34,732 nucleotides of DNA from Candidatus Gastranaerophilales bacterium (GCA_947624265.1 CANQJQ010000006.1:1-34732); one strand, 5' to 3'. Shown: positions 7,207-17,200, counted from the stretch's first letter. The notes: generated from the sequence alone by a model not told the origin. Translations and numbers: made by a program.

Positions 7207-8937
7207 ATGTTATACAGTATATTGAAAGATGAAAAACCAAAGAATACGGTTGCAAAAATTAAAAAAATTATTTCGGAGTTAAAAATAGAATTAAAAGAGG
7301 AATATTTTATTGATAATTCTTCGTCGGCTCCTGTATCCGTTCGTTTAACATTCAAAAATAATTCTAATATAGGAACAAATGGAAAAGGCACGTGTATAGA
7401 AAATGCTCTTGCCTCTGCTTATGCTGAATTTATGGAAAGATTGCAAAATTTAGTCTTAATTCCCGACAACGCTGATTATATACAAGAAGTTATGTCAGAC
7501 ATATTCCAAACAAACGAAGATATAACTTGGGAAGATGTTAAGTTAAATGAATATTTTGCAGATAAACTTCAAACACGAAAAATTTTCAGTAAAAAAAATT
7601 TATTATTAGCCCCTTTTTATAGTGTAAAAAATGGGGTTAATGTAGATTTACCCATTCAGTTAATTGGTAAAATTGTCGGAACTAATGGGATGGCGGCCGG
7701 TAATACTTTAGAAGAAGCAATTGTACAGGGTCTATCTGAAATTTGTGAAAGATATGCAATTAAAGAAATTTTTAAAAATAAAATTTCTATACCTGATATC
7801 CCTCAAGAACTATATATGCAGTATGATAATATAAAAAAAATCATTAATTATTATAAGGATAACGGATTTAAAATTTATATAAAAGATGCCTCTTTAAACG
7901 GTAAAGTTCCTGTTATTTGTACTGTATTTGAAGATATTATAAATAACGTTTATATTCTTTCTATAGGTTCTCATCCAAGTTTCCCAATCTCAATAGAAAG
8001 AACTTTAACTGAATTTACTCAAGGAATAATATTATCTGAACGCAGAAAATCTAAGGTTGTTCCTTATCCGTATTTTTCTAATGAAAGATTAAAACATACT
8101 TCATTAGGAGAATTATGTAATTCTTTATTTTTAAGTAAAAATGCATATGCAAAATCAGCTATAATTAAAAGTATTTTTTTAAATGATAAACCGAAATATA
8201 ATGTTTCTCAAAAAGATTGGATTTCAGCAAATAAAACTTATACAAATAAAGAATTATTAAAATATTTAACTGATAAAGTTTTAAAAATTGCTGATGACAT
8301 TTATATAAGAAATGTTTCCTTTTTGTCTTTCCCTTCTGTATATATATTTGTACCAAAATTGTCAGATGTTGTTTATTATACAGAAAAGAATCTGTCAAAA
8401 GAGTCATTGGATATTCTGTGGGAAAACTACAACAAAAATCAAAATAAACAAGATTATAATATTGAAAGTTTATTAAAACTTTCGGAGATATATACTTATA
8501 CAGAATGGTCTGAATCCAGAAAAATTTTTAATGTGCCGTTTGAATATGTTGCTTTACTATGCTCCATTGTTTTAAAAGATGCAAAAAGGGTGAAGAAATA
8601 TATTAAACTTATTTTTGCGCAAAACGAAGTATTTCAATATTATACAGACAATCAAATAGAAGTTTTAAATATTATTAAAGAGTATTTTTCCTGTCTTGAG
8701 AAAAAAGATAAGTTAACATCTAAATCGGAAAATTTAAAGAAAAAATACAAAAAATGTAATATTGATTATGCATTTGAGGTTATTAATAAGTTAACTTTTG
8801 AATTGATATTGGAAATTGTTATAAAAAAAACAAAAGTTAAAACCTTCAATAACAAAAAACTTATATCCCTGTTAAAAAAAGAATATAAGAAACATCCTCT
8901 AAAGCAAACGGATTTAAAAAATCTATTTTGTTTTTGA
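7207..8937 (+). CDS. YcaO-domain protein, probable peptide backbone-modifying enzyme
   Basis: The first ~400 of 576 residues form a YcaO domain. Diagnostic parts are GTNGKG (56-61) with the helix SAYAEFMERL (70-79; the SxxxExxER nucleotide-binding signature), GTNGMAAGNTLEEAIVQGLSEICERYA around 160-190, and IERTLTEFTQG. YcaO enzymes use ATP to activate peptide amides, giving azolines, thioamides or macroamidines. The product lacks the C-terminal proline-rich PxPxP end seen in many azoline-forming YcaO proteins, ending NLFCF instead, and no E1-like or dehydrogenase partner is nearby. The C-terminal ~170 residues are Lys-rich, helical and unassigned. GAGGAAG lies just before the ATG. The adjacent Cys-rich peptide is the obvious substrate. 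Confidence 0.88.
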   Translation: MLYSILKDEKPKNTVAKIKKIISELKIELKEEYFIDNSSSAPVSVRLTFKNNSNIGTNGKGTCIENALASAYAEFMERLQNLVLIPDNADYIQEVMSDIFQTNEDITWEDVKLNEYFADKLQTRKIFSKKNLLLAPFYSVKNGVNVDLPIQLIGKIVGTNGMAAGNTLEEAIVQGLSEICERYAIKEIFKNKISIPDIPQELYMQYDNIKKIINYYKDNGFKIYIKDASLNGKVPVICTVFEDIINNVYILSIGSHPSFPISIERTLTEFTQGIILSERRKSKVVPYPYFSNERLKHTSLGELCNSLFLSKNAYAKSAIIKSIFLNDKPKYNVSQKDWISANKTYTNKELLKYLTDKVLKIADDIYIRNVSFLSFPSVYIFVPKLSDVVYYTEKNLSKESLDILWENYNKNQNKQDYNIESLLKLSEIYTYTEWSESRKIFNVPFEYVALLCSIVLKDAKRVKKYIKLIFAQNEVFQYYTDNQIEVLNIIKEYFSCLEKKDKLTSKSENLKKKYKKCNIDYAFEVINKLTFELILEIVIKKTKVKTFNNKKLISLLKKEYKKHPLKQTDLKNLFCF

Positions 8938-8968
8938 ATAACCTTTTTAATAATTTGAGCGCAATACA

Positions 8969-9904
8969 ATGATAATACCCAGTGATTATAATAGTTTAAA
9001 ATATAATATAAAATATCTTTTTCTTAAATATCTTCCGGTTTATTTTTATCCTTTTGTATTGAGTTATTATTATGAACAGAAATTTAAAAGAAAACTAAAT
9101 TTAAAAAATCCGCAAAGATTATCGGAAAAAATACTTTGGTCTGTTTTATATGATAATAATCCTATGAAAACCGTTTTGGCAGATAAATTGAAGGCAAAAG
9201 AATATGTTTCTGCGATATTACCGGATTTAAAAGCTGCAAAAGTTTTTCAAATTGCTTTTTCTTTCAATGATATAAACATTAATAAAGCTCCTGATACATT
9301 TGTTATTAAAACAAATCATGCTTGGAGAACTCATATATTGGTTAAAGATAAAAATAAAATTACAAAAGAAGATTATAATTTTTATAAAAAATTTTACAAA
9401 AAAGTTTTAAATATTAACTATGCTTATTGGGGTACTCCGGAACTTCAGTATGAAAACATAGAGCCTAAAGTATATTTAGAAGAATATTTATATGCGCAGC
9501 CAAATAGAGAAGGGGACTCTTTTATAAAGGAATATGAGGTTTTTTGTTTTAACGGAAAACCTGAGTTTATAAATTATTCAAAATCATTAAACGATACGGA
9601 AGAACCGCTAGACAGACCTTGTAAAGAAGGACGGTGTTTTGATACTCATTGGGCAGTAGCTGATTATAATATAATGAATAATGACGACATTAAAGAACCG
9701 GATACAATTAATAAAGATTTAATTATATATTATGCGGAAATACTTTCAACAGGGTTTGATTTCGTAAGGATTGATTTTTTTGAGATAGATAATGAATTAT
9801 ACTTTGGAGAATTTACATTTTCTCCTTATGCAGGTTTTATCCAATTTCTTCCGGATGAATATGATTTATTTTTCGGGCAAAAATTAAAAATCAGAAAAGA
9901 TTAA
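8969..9904 (+). CDS. TupA-like ATP-grasp ligase
   Basis: The 311-residue protein matches the TupA-like ATP-grasp family from end to end: RLSEKILWSVLYDNNPMKTVLADKLKAKEYV near the start, FVIKTNHAW (nucleotide-binding Lys), YENIEPKVYLEEYL, the catalytic-half FCFNGKPEFINYS, and the metal-binding RIDFFE...YFGEFTFSPYAGF end. Family members are ATP-dependent carboxylate-amine ligases, best known from teichuronopeptide synthesis, and many occur in cell-surface polysaccharide loci. Here it follows the YcaO gene by 31 bp in the same orientation, so it may add an amino acid or other amine to the modified peptide. No polysaccharide genes adjoin it. A role unrelated to the peptide cannot be ruled out. Confidence 0.8.
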   Translation: MIIPSDYNSLKYNIKYLFLKYLPVYFYPFVLSYYYEQKFKRKLNLKNPQRLSEKILWSVLYDNNPMKTVLADKLKAKEYVSAILPDLKAAKVFQIAFSFNDININKAPDTFVIKTNHAWRTHILVKDKNKITKEDYNFYKKFYKKVLNINYAYWGTPELQYENIEPKVYLEEYLYAQPNREGDSFIKEYEVFCFNGKPEFINYSKSLNDTEEPLDRPCKEGRCFDTHWAVADYNIMNNDDIKEPDTINKDLIIYYAEILSTGFDFVRIDFFEIDNELYFGEFTFSPYAGFIQFLPDEYDLFFGQKLKIRKD

Positions 9905-9960
9905 CAAATATCTTTAGTTTAATTTATAATATAATCAAAAGAGCATGAGAGGAAAATAAA

Positions 9961-11439
9961 TTGGATATAAAAGAGTTAATCACAAAGTCTTCCAAAGAAC
10001 AGAGGCAGGCTTTATTAAATAAAGAAGTCAGTGCTCGGGAGTTAACTGAGGCTGTTTATGATTGTATTGAAGCTTCTGATGAAAAAATCGGGGCTTATAA
10101 TTCTTTAACAAAAGATTTTGCACTTGAAACGGCAAAAAAAGTAGATGAAAAAATTAAAAATAATGAAGAACTTCCTCCCTTGGCAGGGATTTCTTTGGCA
10201 TTAAAGGATAATATTAATTTAAAATCATACCCTACAACGGCTTCCAGTAAGATTTTAGAAAATTTTATATCACCTTATGATGCTACGGTTACAAAAAAAA
10301 TGAAGTCGAATTTAATTCCGATAGTCGGTAAAGTAAACTTGGATGAGTTTGCGATGGGTTCAAGTACGGAAAATTCGGCATTCAAGATAACAAGAAACCC
10401 TTGGAATTTAAAAAAAGTACCGGGCGGAAGTTCAGGAGGCAGCGCAGCTGCCGTTGCTGCAGGTGAAGCAACACTCGCTTTAGGGTCTGATACAGGAGGA
10501 AGTATAAGACTTCCTGCAAGCTATTGCGGACTTGTCGGACTAAAACCGACTTACGGCAGAGTATCAAGGTATGGTTTAATAGCTTTTGCTTCTTCGCTTG
10601 ACCAAATAGGACCCATTACAAGAACGGTAGAAGATGCGGCATTACTTTTAAATGTTATTGCAGGACATGATGAAAAAGATTCCACTTCTTTAAACCTTGA
10701 AGTTCCTGATTTTACAAAAGAACTCCGTAATGATTTAAAAGGAGTGAAAATCGGTTATATTAAAGAATTATGTTCTGAAGGTTTAGCAGAAGATGTTGCT
10801 TCGGCGGTAAAAAATACTTTGGAAACATATAAGTCGCTTGGTGCTGAAATTGTTGAGATATCACTTCCTCTTATGAAATATTCAATTGCAGTATATTATA
10901 TAGTTGCTACAGCCGAAGCAAGTTCAAATTTAGCACGTTTTGACGGGGTTAAATACGGATATAGGGCTAAAGATGCGGATAATCTTTATGATATGTATGT
11001 TAAGACCAGAGCTCAAGGCTTTGGCGATGAAGTTAAAAGAAGAATAATGCTCGGAACTTACGCTTTAAGCTCAGGTTATTACGATGCATATTACAAAAAA
11101 GCTCAACAGGTAAGAAGGTTGGTTAAAAATGATTTTGATAAAGCTTTTGAAAAAGTTGATGTATTATTATCACCAACCTGCCCGCATACTGCTTTTGATA
11201 TAGGGTCCAGGATAGAAGATCCTCTCAGTATGTATTTGACTGATATTGCTACAATTACGGCCAATTTGGCAGGAATCCCCGCAATGAATGTTCCCGTAGG
11301 ACTGGATAAAGACTCTATGCCTATTGGTATCCAATTACAGGCTAACTCATTAAATGAAGCAAAATTATTAAATGTTGCCTTTAAACTGGAAGAAGCGGTA
11401 CAATTTAATTATAGTACTCCTATAAAGATGTTGGTGTGA
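9961..11439 (+). CDS. gatA: Aspartyl/glutamyl-tRNA(Asn/Gln) amidotransferase subunit A
   Basis: The 492-residue protein is GatA, the amidase subunit that releases ammonia from glutamine for conversion of Glu-tRNA(Gln) or Asp-tRNA(Asn). The amidase Ser-cisSer-Lys triad is visible: Lys82 (SLALKDNI), Ser157 (PGGSSGGSAAAVAAG) and Ser181 (SDTGGSIRLPASYCGL), three residues later than in Staphylococcus GatA. The start is TTG at 9961, with GAGAGG 8 nt upstream. A TATAAT at 9925-9930 may be its -10 box. gatB and gatC are not in the window. The stop overlaps the start of the TPR/NHL gene by one base. Confidence 0.97.
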   Translation: MDIKELITKSSKEQRQALLNKEVSARELTEAVYDCIEASDEKIGAYNSLTKDFALETAKKVDEKIKNNEELPPLAGISLALKDNINLKSYPTTASSKILENFISPYDATVTKKMKSNLIPIVGKVNLDEFAMGSSTENSAFKITRNPWNLKKVPGGSSGGSAAAVAAGEATLALGSDTGGSIRLPASYCGLVGLKPTYGRVSRYGLIAFASSLDQIGPITRTVEDAALLLNVIAGHDEKDSTSLNLEVPDFTKELRNDLKGVKIGYIKELCSEGLAEDVASAVKNTLETYKSLGAEIVEISLPLMKYSIAVYYIVATAEASSNLARFDGVKYGYRAKDADNLYDMYVKTRAQGFGDEVKRRIMLGTYALSSGYYDAYYKKAQQVRRLVKNDFDKAFEKVDVLLSPTCPHTAFDIGSRIEDPLSMYLTDIATITANLAGIPAMNVPVGLDKDSMPIGIQLQANSLNEAKLLNVAFKLEEAVQFNYSTPIKMLV

Positions 11440-12317
11440 TGATAAAAAAAATATTATTTAGTTTATTAATATTAATTTTACAGGCAGGTTTTACAGTCTG
11501 TAATTTTGCTTACGCTCAAGATGTCGAAGTTAGTGAAGAAAATATCGAAAAGGCTGAATATTCATATAATAAAGGTATTGAGATGGTAAGGGTAAAAGCG
11601 TATGATAATGCAATTAGTGCTTTTCAAACTGCGCTTCAATACAATCCTAATTTAACCGATGCTCTTTATAATATCGCTTCTATATATTGTTCTCAGCAAA
11701 AATACGATGATGCATACAAGATTTACCTTAAAATTATTGAAAAAAATCCTTATGATTATGACTCAATTCTGCAGGCAGCCAAGATTGCATATAATAAACA
11801 AAATTATGCGCTTGCAATGAGATATGTAAAATATATTCCTGATGATTACGATAATTATTATATTGCACGGCAATTATATCAAGATGCAAAGGAGCAGTTT
11901 GATGCTCAAAAAAATAGGGTTGAACGTTCAAAGCTCACTACCGCTAAGAAAAATCAGCGTGTTCTAATTGATAAATTTAATTCCCCCGCAGGTATGGTAG
12001 TGGATTCTAACGGAAATATGTATGTTGCAGCTTATTCGGATAATGCAATTATTAAAGTTGACAGAAATAAAAATAAAACAAATTTTGTAAAGGATTATCT
12101 TTTAAACGGGCCTGTAGGCTTGGCTATTGATATGTATGATAATATATATGTTGCTAATTATGACGCAAATAATATATTGAAAATTACAAAAGGCGGCAAT
12201 GTAAGTGTATTTATGAGTAATGTTTCAAAACCATATTTCCTTTATATAAAAGATGATATTTTATATATTTCGGAACAGGGTAATGACGTTGTGTTAACTT
12301 ATAATCTTGCCAAATAA
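11439..12317 (+). CDS. Secreted TPR protein with NHL-type beta-propeller repeats
   Basis: The product is about 292 residues. A signal peptide (MIKKILFSLLILILQAG...) ends near AYA-QD. It is followed by tetratricopeptide repeats (YSYNKGIEMVRVKAYDNAISAFQTALQYNP and two more, to about residue 150) and then at least two NHL/SMP-30-like blades (PAGMVVDSNGNMYVAAYSDNAIIKVD and PVGLAIDMYDNIYVANYDANNILKI). It is probably exported and used for protein-protein contacts; no catalytic site is seen. Two blades plus fragments are too few for a closed propeller, so the protein may pair with a partner or be a short form. The ATG at 11439 overlaps the gatA stop; a GTG at 11436 is an alternative start. It converges with the next gene with a 3-bp gap. 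Confidence 0.75.
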   Translation: MIKKILFSLLILILQAGFTVCNFAYAQDVEVSEENIEKAEYSYNKGIEMVRVKAYDNAISAFQTALQYNPNLTDALYNIASIYCSQQKYDDAYKIYLKIIEKNPYDYDSILQAAKIAYNKQNYALAMRYVKYIPDDYDNYYIARQLYQDAKEQFDAQKNRVERSKLTTAKKNQRVLIDKFNSPAGMVVDSNGNMYVAAYSDNAIIKVDRNKNKTNFVKDYLLNGPVGLAIDMYDNIYVANYDANNILKITKGGNVSVFMSNVSKPYFLYIKDDILYISEQGNDVVLTYNLAK

Positions 12318-12320
12318 CAT

Positions 12321-13754
12321 TTATTTTAATAAGTCGGCAAAACTTCCGCCCACTTCATATAAATTGGTTTTTTCTCTTAACAAGTTATTAAATATTTTGA
12401 TTTCGTCAGCAGTTAACCCTTTGTCCTTATTATATTTCGGAGAAACAGATTCAAATGCGACAAGCATATTGTTTGAGTCTGCAATAAGTTTGTTAAAAAA
12501 TTCCAAAACCTGATTTATCTTGTTTTGTCCTGTAAAATAATGTGTAAAATAATACGGGTCGCAAAGAGCAAGTACGGGTAAATCCGGTTCTTTGCTTAAA
12601 CATTCAATCATATCTTCATATAAGTTTCCGTCAGAAGAAACAACCTTCCCTTTAACAGGATCAAAGTGGGTTGAATATTCATCAAATACTTTTTTAATAC
12701 TTTTATTTACTTCATCATCATTAATAATTTGAGAGCCTAAAGCGGAATATCCTTTTTCTGATGACCCCAAATATACTTTATCTAATTCGCTTAAAATTTC
12801 TTCTGCTTCTTCGAGAACTTCTTTTGGTACCATAGATATACCTTTTATCTCGGTATCACCTTTTGTCTCGGCGTATTCTCTGGCTCTTTGATATAAGTTT
12901 GATACTGCAAAGTCCTTTTTGTATTTAATACGGTTTTGCTTTGAAAATTCTAAAACACTATATGCAAATTCGGGGTATAGTTTATTTACTTTTTTTATGA
13001 AATCAATGATCATTGATTTTCTTTTTCTGATTGTTTCTTCAACAAAATCAATAATATTTTCAGAGAAAGGATTAATCCCATACACAAGCATATCACTGCT
13101 TTCATATCCTAAATTAGAAGCAGGAGCTTTGTGCGAGAAGGACATTTTTATTCCGGGAATAAATTTAACATTTTTAAACTTTTCGGGATTAGAAGCAATA
13201 ATTCTTATTGCATGCTGCAACCCTTCAATGGAATCTCTGTCAGTTAGGGCAAAAATAAATTTTTTACCGGTTCTACTGTTATATTCATCAGCAAATACCG
13301 CAACTTTATTTAATATATCAAAGACATTTTCATCTCCGTCGGAGAAACTGGTTTGATAATCCAAATCGGCACAATATATTCCGCTTGCAAGGTTTTTTTC
13401 ATTACTTATGAAATTTTCAGGCTTTAATGAAGGAAGTATTGATAAAATATCTTTAGGTGCCATAAGACAACTTAAATTTTGAGCGGGAAAATCGCAGCCT
13501 GTAAATTTATTTAACCCTATTGTTACTTCCGCAGTATATTGACCGGGTATTCCGTAATTTATAAATTCAGGAGGTTTTACCGGTTTTTGCTTAAATAATT
13601 TTGATAAAATACCGCCTGAAAAAGATATTTGATTTTTATTCTTTGTTGAACTTACAAATATGTCATTATCACTTCTTTTGTTATAAAAAGGAGCAGGGTC
13701 TTTTTTTATTGTTGAGGCAGTTGTATTTATTTTATTAGGGAAATTTATTTCCAT
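12321..13754 (-). CDS. PHP-fold protein with degenerate metal site
   Basis: This 477-residue protein aligns by eye with PHP-type phosphoesterases, but the metal ligands are changed. ADLDYQTSFSDG (129-140) stands for DLHxHTxxSDG, with both His lost (Asp132, Gln134). ALTDRDSIEGL (169-179) stands for TDHDxxxG, with Arg173 for His. IPGIKMS has Lys203 for Glu. LALCDPYYF (395-403) has Asp for the usual His-Pro His, and VGGSFAD near the end lacks the final Asp-His. A catalytic role is thus unlikely; binding or scaffolding is more probable. A poorly conserved N-terminus (1-60) contains NQISFSGG (41-48), echoed in the GH13-like gene at 14248. The SD is GGAG. It follows the small gene at 13776 in tandem. 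Confidence 0.6.
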   Translation of the reverse strand: MEINFPNKINTTASTIKKDPAPFYNKRSDNDIFVSSTKNKNQISFSGGILSKLFKQKPVKPPEFINYGIPGQYTAEVTIGLNKFTGCDFPAQNLSCLMAPKDILSILPSLKPENFISNEKNLASGIYCADLDYQTSFSDGDENVFDILNKVAVFADEYNSRTGKKFIFALTDRDSIEGLQHAIRIIASNPEKFKNVKFIPGIKMSFSHKAPASNLGYESSDMLVYGINPFSENIIDFVEETIRKRKSMIIDFIKKVNKLYPEFAYSVLEFSKQNRIKYKKDFAVSNLYQRAREYAETKGDTEIKGISMVPKEVLEEAEEILSELDKVYLGSSEKGYSALGSQIINDDEVNKSIKKVFDEYSTHFDPVKGKVVSSDGNLYEDMIECLSKEPDLPVLALCDPYYFTHYFTGQNKINQVLEFFNKLIADSNNMLVAFESVSPKYNKDKGLTADEIKIFNNLLREKTNLYEVGGSFADLLK

Positions 13755-13775
13755 TTTTACTCCGTAGTATTTTAA

Positions 13776-14051
13776 TTATTTTCGGGTTATAAAAAGAATA
13801 AAAGCAGTTGCTAATGTAAATTTAAATAAGGGTAACTTATTCTTTTGCGCTTGTTCTTTTTGTTGTTGTAAATGAAAATCAGAAAGTACACTTTTTTTGA
13901 ATTCATCATTTTTTTTAAGTTCTTCATACAGAGAATATTTAGGAAGCGATTTTGCAGCTTGAACAGCATTAGAACTTGAATTTTTTTTCAGTTTTTTTGC
14001 GGCAATAACGTTAGCTGTAGTTGGATTTTGGGTATTTATATTAGTAGACAT
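13776..14051 (-). CDS. Small protein with C-terminal membrane anchor, unknown function
   Basis: The 91-residue product starts at the ATG at 14051, which has GGAG at the right distance; an upstream in-frame start at 14084 lacks one. The N-terminal part is polar and Ala/Lys/Asn-rich (NVIAAKKLKKNSSSNAVQAAKS), the middle is a charged helix likely to coil, and the C-terminus is one hydrophobic segment, LFKFTLATAFILF, ending ITRK. This layout suggests a tail-anchored inner-membrane protein with a cytoplasmic body. It lies 21 bp upstream of the PHP-fold gene on the same strand, so the two are probably co-transcribed. I do not recognise a family. Confidence 0.6.
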   Translation of the reverse strand: MSTNINTQNPTTANVIAAKKLKKNSSSNAVQAAKSLPKYSLYEELKKNDEFKKSVLSDFHLQQQKEQAQKNKLPLFKFTLATAFILFITRK

Positions 14052-14175
14052 GAATACTCCGTATGTTTGCCGATATAAAAGCATAAGGAAAATATATTTT
14101 GTTAAATTAAAAAAAACAAATAAGAAAAAGTTACAATTATTAATAAAATGATGTAAACTTTTGTTAAAAGGAATG

Positions 14176-14181
14176 TATAAT
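14176..14181 (+). promoter_or_regulatory. Probable -10 box upstream of the GH13-like gene
   Basis: TATAAT (14176-14181) is directly preceded by TG. A weak -35 (TGTAAA, 14152-14157) lies 18 bp away. The same AT-rich stretch (14052-14247) must also hold the divergent promoter for the gene at 14051. Confidence 0.35.
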
Positions 14182-14247
14182 TAAGGCAAGAAAAACTGTT
14201 CAGGTGAATTAATATAATATAAATTTCTGCATGAAAAGGAGCATATT

Positions 14248-17200
14248 GTGAATATACCAAAAAGTAGTTTAAAGTTAAACAGTATAGCATTCTCAGGACA
14301 TAAAAAAACAACGGATAAAATGGGTTATGAAAAACATAACTTTTATTATTTGTTTGATCCTTCAAAATATAGCTGTGAGGTTGAATTATTCAACATATCA
14401 AAAGATAAAAACGGCAATTATCACATAGCGGAAAATGGTGTTCCTGCCCGAACATTACCTATGCCTGACGGCGGAATAAGCCAAGATATGTCTGATATAT
14501 ATGAGATTGATACTGCTAATGGTTTCGCATACAGATTTAAATTAACCGATAAAAATACAAAAGAAGTTTCTTATGCATATGATAACGGTTCCGTAATAGG
14601 TATATTCGATGATAAAAATACTAACAATAAATTTAATGTAGTATTAAGTAATCGCGCTACAATTAATAAGAATGGACCTATGCAGTTAATTATGCCCGAT
14701 GAATATTATCCGGGTGTTGATAAAGGTGGTGTAGATAAGGCTGTAAGGACTAAAGCTCTTTCCAGTGTCAGAACTCACGCCAATAAATTGGGCGGTAATT
14801 TCTATGGTATTATTGAACGTTTGCCTGAACTTGAAAAAGAAGGAATTTCAAGGATAGTAGGTACTCCTTATACAAAGGATACAATATCTTCACATAAATA
14901 TTGGACGGAAAATGCTTATCAGGTTTCACCTGATTTGGGCAGCGAGGAAGATTTTAAATTACTTCAGCAAGAATTATTTAAACACGGAATTAATTGGATA
15001 TCGGATGCAGCTTTAGTTAATGAAGGCTTTGGAGGTATCCATCTGTCTGAACTTTTACGAAAAGGACATGATTCGGTTTCGAAAAATATGTTTAGGTCGG
15101 ATGAAAAAATTTCTCTTGGTATCTTACCCGATAAGTCTTTAAATACAAGAATGAAAATTATTAATGCTCCTTTTTCTGTTACAAAAGATGGAGTTCTTGA
15201 GAAAAACGATAAATATGAACCTACAAAACCTACATATATACAATTTTATGATGACAGATTAGTTAGTGAAGAACAAAAGAATTCTGATTCTCCAATCAGA
15301 GGAACAACTTATGACAAAAAAAATACGGATAACATATATGATATAACAAAACATGATGATGCCGTATATCCATTCCCTATTGAAGTAAGTCCTGATGAAC
15401 TTGAAAGAAATGTTAAAAGAGTTCTTTCTTTAAAAAATAAATTAGATTTATCGGATATAGATACAATAAAAAAAGTCGCTGATTTTTCAAATTTTAATGT
15501 TGTAAATAAAAGTAATGCAGGCGGTTTGGAAGTTTGGGACGGTAATGTTGATATAGCAAAATTAAATTTTTACCGCAGTGCAAAAGATGATTCAAGATTT
15601 ATTAATTTACCATATGCTCAAAGACAAGAAGCGATAGCAGATTTTGACAGGGGTGCACTTGCCGTAAGAGATTATGCAATAAATTCAGGTAAATATTGGA
15701 CACAACTATCTGCAGATGCTCAATTCGAGTACGTGTCTACCGCACTTGCATCTTCTTCAAGTACTGCAGGCGAATATATGGCGGCAATAAAGAAAATGGT
15801 TCAAAACGGTTTAATGCCTGCTTCTGCGTTAGAAAATATAGATTTAGAAGTTATAAATAATGTTTTAAATGGTGATTATAACTTAAAAAGACTTGATGCG
15901 GATGATATGCGTTCGGATATTAATCCTGAAGGCTTTGGAAATGATTATAAACTTGATGATTACATTCTGAGAAAAGTAATGGATGTTCCGCTTGAGACTC
16001 TTCCCGTAAGCACGAACCTTTTGGGAATTATGACTTCGCCATATATAGCAAAAAAGGCTAATACGGATGAAGAACTTGGAGTTTCAAGATATGATCTTAT
16101 GAAAGCGGGAAATCCCAATCTGCCCGATAAATATTCAAAAGTTTATTCACAAATGGAAGAAATATACTTAAAAGGTATTGTTCCTATAATAAAAAAGGTT
16201 ATAGAAGATATCCCCGGTATTGAGGAAAACTCAATGGTATCCGAATACGGAAAATATGTTATTTCAGAAGTTGCTGAAGAACTGACAAAATATGTATTGG
16301 TTAAGGCTCTTAACCCAAATGCCAAAATAAATATAAATTCAAATTATCATATAGATTTTTCAAAAGTTGATTCCGAAAGTATAACAATGCAATCTTTGGG
16401 AATTCCTTATAAAGGAAAGACTTCGGAAGAAGAAGCTCAAATTGTTGTTGATTCAATAAAGAATGCTATAGCTTCAATGAAAGATACGGATTTTGGAACA
16501 ATTAAAGAAAAAATGCAGGCAAGATTTTCTCAAAGGAAATTGAATGATTTCAAAATTGCGGAAATGATAATAGACAGAACAGAATCAGGTTTGGGTTGGA
16601 GAATTGATGCCGCAAAAGATATAGCTGCTATTGATGCAGTAAGATCTGATGCGGACAGTATGGAAAAAGCTTGGTCAAATGTAATTGATTTTTGGAAAGC
16701 CTATAATCAGGCGGTGCTTGCAATAAATCCGCATGCATATACAACCGCGGAAATAACAGACTTATATGATTTATTTAAAAATGAACATGGCAAGTTATTT
16801 GAAAATGACGGTGATGCCGAAAGAAAGTTTATTCAAGAAACTGGTATTACAGCTGTTGCAAATTATAACTATTTCTTCTCATTATTACCTGATTTATTTG
16901 CAAATGCTTCATTTGAAAACGGTACTCCAAGCTGGATGTCATCGCAGGAAATAAATAAAGAACTGAGAAATAAACTTGATGAAGGCTGGTCTCATGAGCA
17001 AAAAGTCAATCCGGGATTTTTATTTCAAAGTCCCGAAGATGGAGTTGTAAATTCATATACCTTTGTCGGGAACCATGATAAACCGCGTGCACTTCATTGT
17101 TTGGCTTTGGATATGAATTTGTTCAATTCAAATTTTTCAAGCGATGACCACAAACTAAGAGCCGCAAAATGCTTACAGGTTGATAAATCTAAAATAGATT

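Noticed and set aside
14052-14247. Possible toxin-antitoxin or RNA gene in the divergent gap
   Set aside because: Only A/T-rich promoter-like sequence is seen; no hairpin with a T run and no frame with an SD.
14102-14365. 87-residue hydrophobic minus-strand frame
   Set aside because: It overlaps the start and SD of the GH13-like gene and is very rich in Phe, Leu, Tyr and Ile as expected from A/T-rich non-coding strand; no SD.
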